Part shown: positions 13,224 through 16,504 of the stretch, piece by piece
Numbering within the stretch: the first letter of the stretch is position 1
Layout of the letters: each line of letters starts with the position of its first letter
NCBI GenBank assembly: GCA_031404455.1
Contig: JANNHP010000219.1
Span: 1-16,504 of the forward strand
Source of the DNA: JANNHP01 sp031404455
Lineage (GTDB): Bacteria > Planctomycetota > JAJSAM01 > JAJVHW01
Direction: 5' to 3'
DNA: 16,504 nucleotides
Program-made: the position numbers and the translations under genes
The notes under the pieces: model-generated
Told to the model about the DNA's origin: nothing
Database searches by the model: none
Seen by the model: the letters and a program-made list of their open reading frames with translations, nothing else

Positions 13224-15263
13224 CTACAGCCCCAGTGCCTTGAACGCCGCCGTCTTCGGGTCTCCGAAGAACACCGGGTCCACCTGCTCGACGATGTCGG
13301 CGCTCACCTCGAGGAAGCTGCGCTTGTTCTCGATCGGCACGAGGGCCCGCTTCGCACCGTTGTCCATCGCCACGCGGAGCGGCTCGGCGAGCGAGCGCAT
13401 CGGCTTGATGTTGCCCTGCACGCTGAGGTCGCCGAGGACGACCGTTGCAGCGGAGACCGGTGTCTTCCGCAGCACTGAGTAGCACGCGATGAACGCCGCA
13501 ACTCCCGGTTCGCATTCGACGCGGTTATTGAGGAGATCGATCACCTCGACGTGGAAGTCGGAGGCGTCCACTTCGCGGGCGATGCCGAGTTCGCCCTTGC
13601 GGGAGAGGAGGTAGCTGAACGCCCGAGACACCGACTCCCTCGTCGCGCCGGAGATGCCGCCTGCCATCTTGATCTTGCCGGATCCGACGAGCAGGGAGAC
13701 CTCGACGCGGTAGAGGCCGACGGTGCCGTCGCTCGAGACCTCGGCCGTGTAGACGGTGCCGGGCGCGAGCGGGTCCGCGGAGATCAGGTCGCGACCGCCC
13801 TGCTCGGGAACACCGACGAACCGCTCCTCGCCGGTCTCCTGGCGCGTGTAGCTGAACGAGGTCTGGTAGTACTCGAATGAGCCCATCTTCTTGAGCTGTT
13901 CCTTCACGCGGCGGCGGCCCTCGATCGCGAGTTCGAGAATCTCGGCGAGCTCGTCCGGGGACACCTCTCCGTGCGGGTAGACGATCTTCATCAGGCCCGA
14001 CACAGTCTTGCGCACAGCCTTCCGGTCGCGCGCGTTGAGGTGCGACCCGAGCGAGAAGAATCGGTCGGTCGTCTCGGTGAAGTTGTGCTTCCGCATCTCG
14101 CGGAGCGCCTCCGCGAGGAAGTCCACGACGAACCCGTAGTGGTCGGTGAACAGGTCGTTCCGCATCTTCGGAACCTCCCAACCGGGGAGGTAGAAGTGCA
14201 GTCGATCGATGAACGCCATGTCGTCGCGGATCACGTCGGGCATCGGCTCGAAGAGGTGCCCGGACTGGACCATGACCTCGACGGGCTGGTTCGTGTTGCC
14301 GAAAAGTGCGATGCTCGCGTCGCCCGACGCCGCCTCCTGTCCGCGCTGGAACGCGCCGGACTCGCAGAAGGTCTTCATCGTCGTGATGACTTCCTTCGGC
14401 ATGTTCTGCAGGTCCGCAACCTCGTCGAAGGCCACGACGTCCCAGATCTGCACCATGCCCTTCTGGCGCGCGTTCATGTGGCCGAAGAGGTTGGCCACAG
14501 TGGTCGGACCCGTGAGCAGTGAGGCGTACGGCGAGACCTCCTGGACCACGTAGCTCTTGCCCGTGCCGCGCGGTCCGAGCTCGACGAGGTTGTAGTTGCG
14601 CTCGGCGAGCGGGATGAGCCGCACGAGGAACAGCAGCTTCAGACGTCGCGACATCGACGACGGCTCGTAGCCCATGCTCCGCACGATCAGGTCGATCCAC
14701 TCGTCGCTTGTGAACTCGCGCCGCCCGTTGCGATAGTCGTCGAGGTTGAACGTCGCGATCTGGATCGGCGTGAGTTTCTCGATCCGGAACGGGTACTTGC
14801 CCTTGGTCTCCTCGTCGTACTCGAACCGCATGTCGATCTGCGACCAGACTCCGCCCATGAGCAGGCGCTCAAACTCGCCGACGTAGTGCGTCGGCACGTG
14901 GACGAACTTGTGCCCGAAGTTCACGATCTCGGCCCAGTAGTCGGAGTCCACGAGGCGCACCTTCACCTTGTCGATGAAGGTGTGCTTGCCGCGTTCCTTC
15001 ACCTTGCTCTGAGCCTTCATCGCCTCGTCGGGGCGGATGTAGTTGTTCGCGAGCGTTTCGTTGACGACTTGGAGCCCCATCTGGATGGCCATCTCGTCCG
15101 ACGACGCGCAGTACTTCCCGAGAAGGAACTCGAGCACGAAGACCGGCACGTTCGCGCCGACCTTCACCTTGCGGACGAGGTCCTTCCGGACGACCTTCCC
15201 CGCGAAGACACGGTTCACCTTGTCGTCGAGCGCGTCACGGGCGGGGGCGGCATCTGCGGTCAT
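13224..15263 (-). CDS. brxL: BREX AAA+ / Lon-like protein BrxL
   Basis: 679 residues, the normal BrxL length. BREX blocks phage replication by a methylation-linked mechanism, and BrxL is its AAA+ DNA-binding factor. The N-terminal region (about 12-180) has the family block RKDLVRKVK and VLEFLLGKYCAS. The AAA+ core has Walker A GPRGTGKS (230-237), Walker B VVAFDE (276-281), a sensor Asn in LFGNTN (N323) and an Arg in FIDRLHFYLPGWEVPK (R354). The C-terminal Lon-like domain (about 500-679) contains EPGVAAF where Lon has its catalytic Ser, and SLAEPL where Lon has its Lys, so no protease dyad is seen. It starts 2 nt after the pglZ stop, with GGAG (15271-15274) 7 nt upstream, so the two are co-translated. 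It belongs to a type 1- or type 4-like BREX; the upstream genes would decide. Confidence 0.95.
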   Translation of the reverse strand: MTADAAPARDALDDKVNRVFAGKVVRKDLVRKVKVGANVPVFVLEFLLGKYCASSDEMAIQMGLQVVNETLANNYIRPDEAMKAQSKVKERGKHTFIDKVKVRLVDSDYWAEIVNFGHKFVHVPTHYVGEFERLLMGGVWSQIDMRFEYDEETKGKYPFRIEKLTPIQIATFNLDDYRNGRREFTSDEWIDLIVRSMGYEPSSMSRRLKLLFLVRLIPLAERNYNLVELGPRGTGKSYVVQEVSPYASLLTGPTTVANLFGHMNARQKGMVQIWDVVAFDEVADLQNMPKEVITTMKTFCESGAFQRGQEAASGDASIALFGNTNQPVEVMVQSGHLFEPMPDVIRDDMAFIDRLHFYLPGWEVPKMRNDLFTDHYGFVVDFLAEALREMRKHNFTETTDRFFSLGSHLNARDRKAVRKTVSGLMKIVYPHGEVSPDELAEILELAIEGRRRVKEQLKKMGSFEYYQTSFSYTRQETGEERFVGVPEQGGRDLISADPLAPGTVYTAEVSSDGTVGLYRVEVSLLVGSGKIKMAGGISGATRESVSRAFSYLLSRKGELGIAREVDASDFHVEVIDLLNNRVECEPGVAAFIACYSVLRKTPVSAATVVLGDLSVQGNIKPMRSLAEPLRVAMDNGAKRALVPIENKRSFLEVSADIVEQVDPVFFGDPKTAAFKALGL

Positions 15264-15265
15264 GG

Positions 15266-16504
15266 TCAGACTCCGAGGGAGACGGGGATGTCGGCCGGGC
15301 TGCGGAAGAGCTCGAGGTCCGTCGCCAAGTCGTGGACGACGATCTGGACGCTCGACACCGAGTCGTCGCGAAGGAAGAGCCCTACGTTGGCGGGCTGCCC
15401 AGTGTGGAGCGTGAGCTCGCCGGTCGCCGCGTTGAGCTCTCCGCCGATCGCAAGCGCAGCGTTCCCGACCTCGCGCCCGGCGAAGGTGAGCGAAACACGG
15501 ACTCGGATCGACTGCTTGAACAGCGAGTCAGCCGATTCGAACTGCACGTCCACCGAGATGATGCGGTTCGTCACGGCGAGCGGCTGGCGCCGCACTTCCA
15601 CGCGGTCGCGGCCGGCCTTGGCCTTCTCCGCCGAAGGGAGCCGGACCGTTAGCACCGGGATCACGATCTCTTGGAGGCTCAGCCCTCCGTGGTGGAACGC
15701 GAGGTCGCCGCCGGACCTTAGGACCCCGGCGCCGCGAGGGAACACGAACTCCAGGTTCGACGCGTAGCCCAGATCGGCGGCGGTCGCACGTACGCATCCG
15801 GGCGGATTCGCGCCGCCTCGACCGATCCAGCAACGGCGGTGCAGTTCCACCGTCTTCCCACCGGGAGCATCGATTCGCATCGACTCGTCGCGCTCGGTCG
15901 CCAAGAACAGATGGCCGTGATCGGCGGTCACGACGCAGTGCGCAATCCCGACCTTGGACAGTTCCTTGATAGCGCGCACGATGTTCCCGATCACCGTGTC
16001 CATCACCTGCCGCGCCTGACCGCTCATGCCGGACTCGCCCACCTGGTCGATCTCCTGGGACCGAACCAAGACCACCTGCGCATCCGCGAGTCGCTTCTTG
16101 AGCTTCGTCGGCTGTAGTTGCAGCAGCTCGTCGAGTGTCAGGTCCACCAAGTTGGGGATGCGCGCCGCAGCGAACGCCGACCTCTCCGCGCGGTTCGCGA
16201 GGTACTCGCCGTCGATTTTCGCCACGAGTTCGTCGTCGAGCTCGTCGATGCTGAAGCTGGTGGCCGCGCCGGGAAGCAGCGCCGCCATGCCGACCGGCGT
16301 GATGCTGGGCAACGCGGTGATCGCGGGCCGGAGCGACGTCTCTGCCTCCTTCGGCAGTCGATCGACCATGTCGAGCGCCATTTCGTAACGCATCGCATCG
16401 ACCAGGAAGTACGCCACGGGGCGAGGAGATCCCTGCACGACCTCGCTGAAAACGCGGGTCTGGTGCAGCACGCCGGGGACCGACCAACCGGCCGCCAAGA
16501 ACGC
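15266..16504 (-). CDS. pglZ: BREX PglZ, alkaline-phosphatase-superfamily protein, 5' end cut by window edge
   Basis: Core BREX component; 412 C-terminal residues are visible and the frame remains open to the window end, so the TTG near 16498 is not the real start. Visible phosphatase-superfamily features: YFLVDAMRYEM (about 16378-16412; metal-binding Asp), PSITPVGMAALLPG (about 16268-16309; probable nucleophile Thr), VTADHGH (about 15911-15931; metal ligands) and AFHHGGLSLQEIVIPVL. The last roughly 150 residues are beta-rich (IISVDVQFESAD onward), like a C-terminal accessory domain. The usual length is about 650-850 residues, so perhaps a third to a half is missing outside the window. It is followed after 2 nt by brxL, the standard BREX order. 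The enzymatic target of PglZ in BREX is not established. Confidence 0.93.
   Translation of the reverse strand, partial: AFLAAGWSVPGVLHQTRVFSEVVQGSPRPVAYFLVDAMRYEMALDMVDRLPKEAETSLRPAITALPSITPVGMAALLPGAATSFSIDELDDELVAKIDGEYLANRAERSAFAAARIPNLVDLTLDELLQLQPTKLKKRLADAQVVLVRSQEIDQVGESGMSGQARQVMDTVIGNIVRAIKELSKVGIAHCVVTADHGHLFLATERDESMRIDAPGGKTVELHRRCWIGRGGANPPGCVRATAADLGYASNLEFVFPRGAGVLRSGGDLAFHHGGLSLQEIVIPVLTVRLPSAEKAKAGRDRVEVRRQPLAVTNRIISVDVQFESADSLFKQSIRVRVSLTFAGREVGNAALAIGGELNAATGELTLHTGQPANVGLFLRDDSVSSVQIVVHDLATDLELFRSPADIPVSLGV

Noticed and set aside
12223..13515. 430-residue form of the HNH protein starting at 13515.
   Set aside because: The first ~105 codons overlap brxL out of frame and lack homology; ATG 13200 has a ribosome-binding site and begins the conserved domain.
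1..16504. CRISPR array or rRNA/tRNA genes.
   Set aside because: No regularly spaced repeats and no structural RNA signatures were seen by eye.

Overview
GC-rich DNA from a Gram-negative bacterium: there are lipobox-bearing envelope proteins, a TolC-type outer-membrane channel and an RND pump. The phylum cannot be fixed from this window. Planctomycetota, Myxococcota or Gemmatimonadota-like lineages are guesses from base composition and gene style only. The window falls into three parts.

(1) Positions 1-8927, plus strand: a metal-efflux cluster. It holds the C-terminal 623 residues of a Cu+/Ag+-type P1B ATPase (cut by the window edge), a small His-rich exported protein, and a complete tripartite RND exporter: His-tailed lipoprotein adaptor, inner-membrane permease, and outer-membrane factor lipoprotein. 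The ATPase would move metal from cytoplasm to periplasm, the His-rich proteins may bind it there, and the RND complex would carry it across the outer membrane. The three RND genes are tightly coupled (15-nt gap, then a 1-nt stop/start overlap).

(2) Positions 8928-10168: a scarred junction zone. In order it contains a 17-codon ORF resembling the first residues of a DinB-type polymerase and then breaking off, a serine-recombinase-family gene that appears to have lost its catalytic serine, a roughly 110-bp remnant of a P4/D5-type primase, and the broken end of an Nmad3 gene from the opposite strand. This looks like the edge of a genomic island shaped by repeated insertion and deletion.

(3) Positions 10154-16504, minus strand, read right to left: the tail of a BREX phage-defence operon. 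pglZ (cut by the window edge) and brxL are followed, with gaps of 23 nt or less or with overlaps, by an EVE/PUA-like-HNH endonuclease (a likely modification-dependent restriction enzyme), an unrecognised 387-residue protein with an R-X4-H motif of the HEPN type, an Nmad2 protein and a truncated Nmad3. Nmad families are named for their association with DNA base-modification operons. A BREX operon continuing into a modified-DNA nuclease, a HEPN-like candidate and two Nmad proteins is the most interesting arrangement here. The dead recombinase and the Nmad3 truncation at the same border suggest that the defence island has been trimmed and fixed in place.
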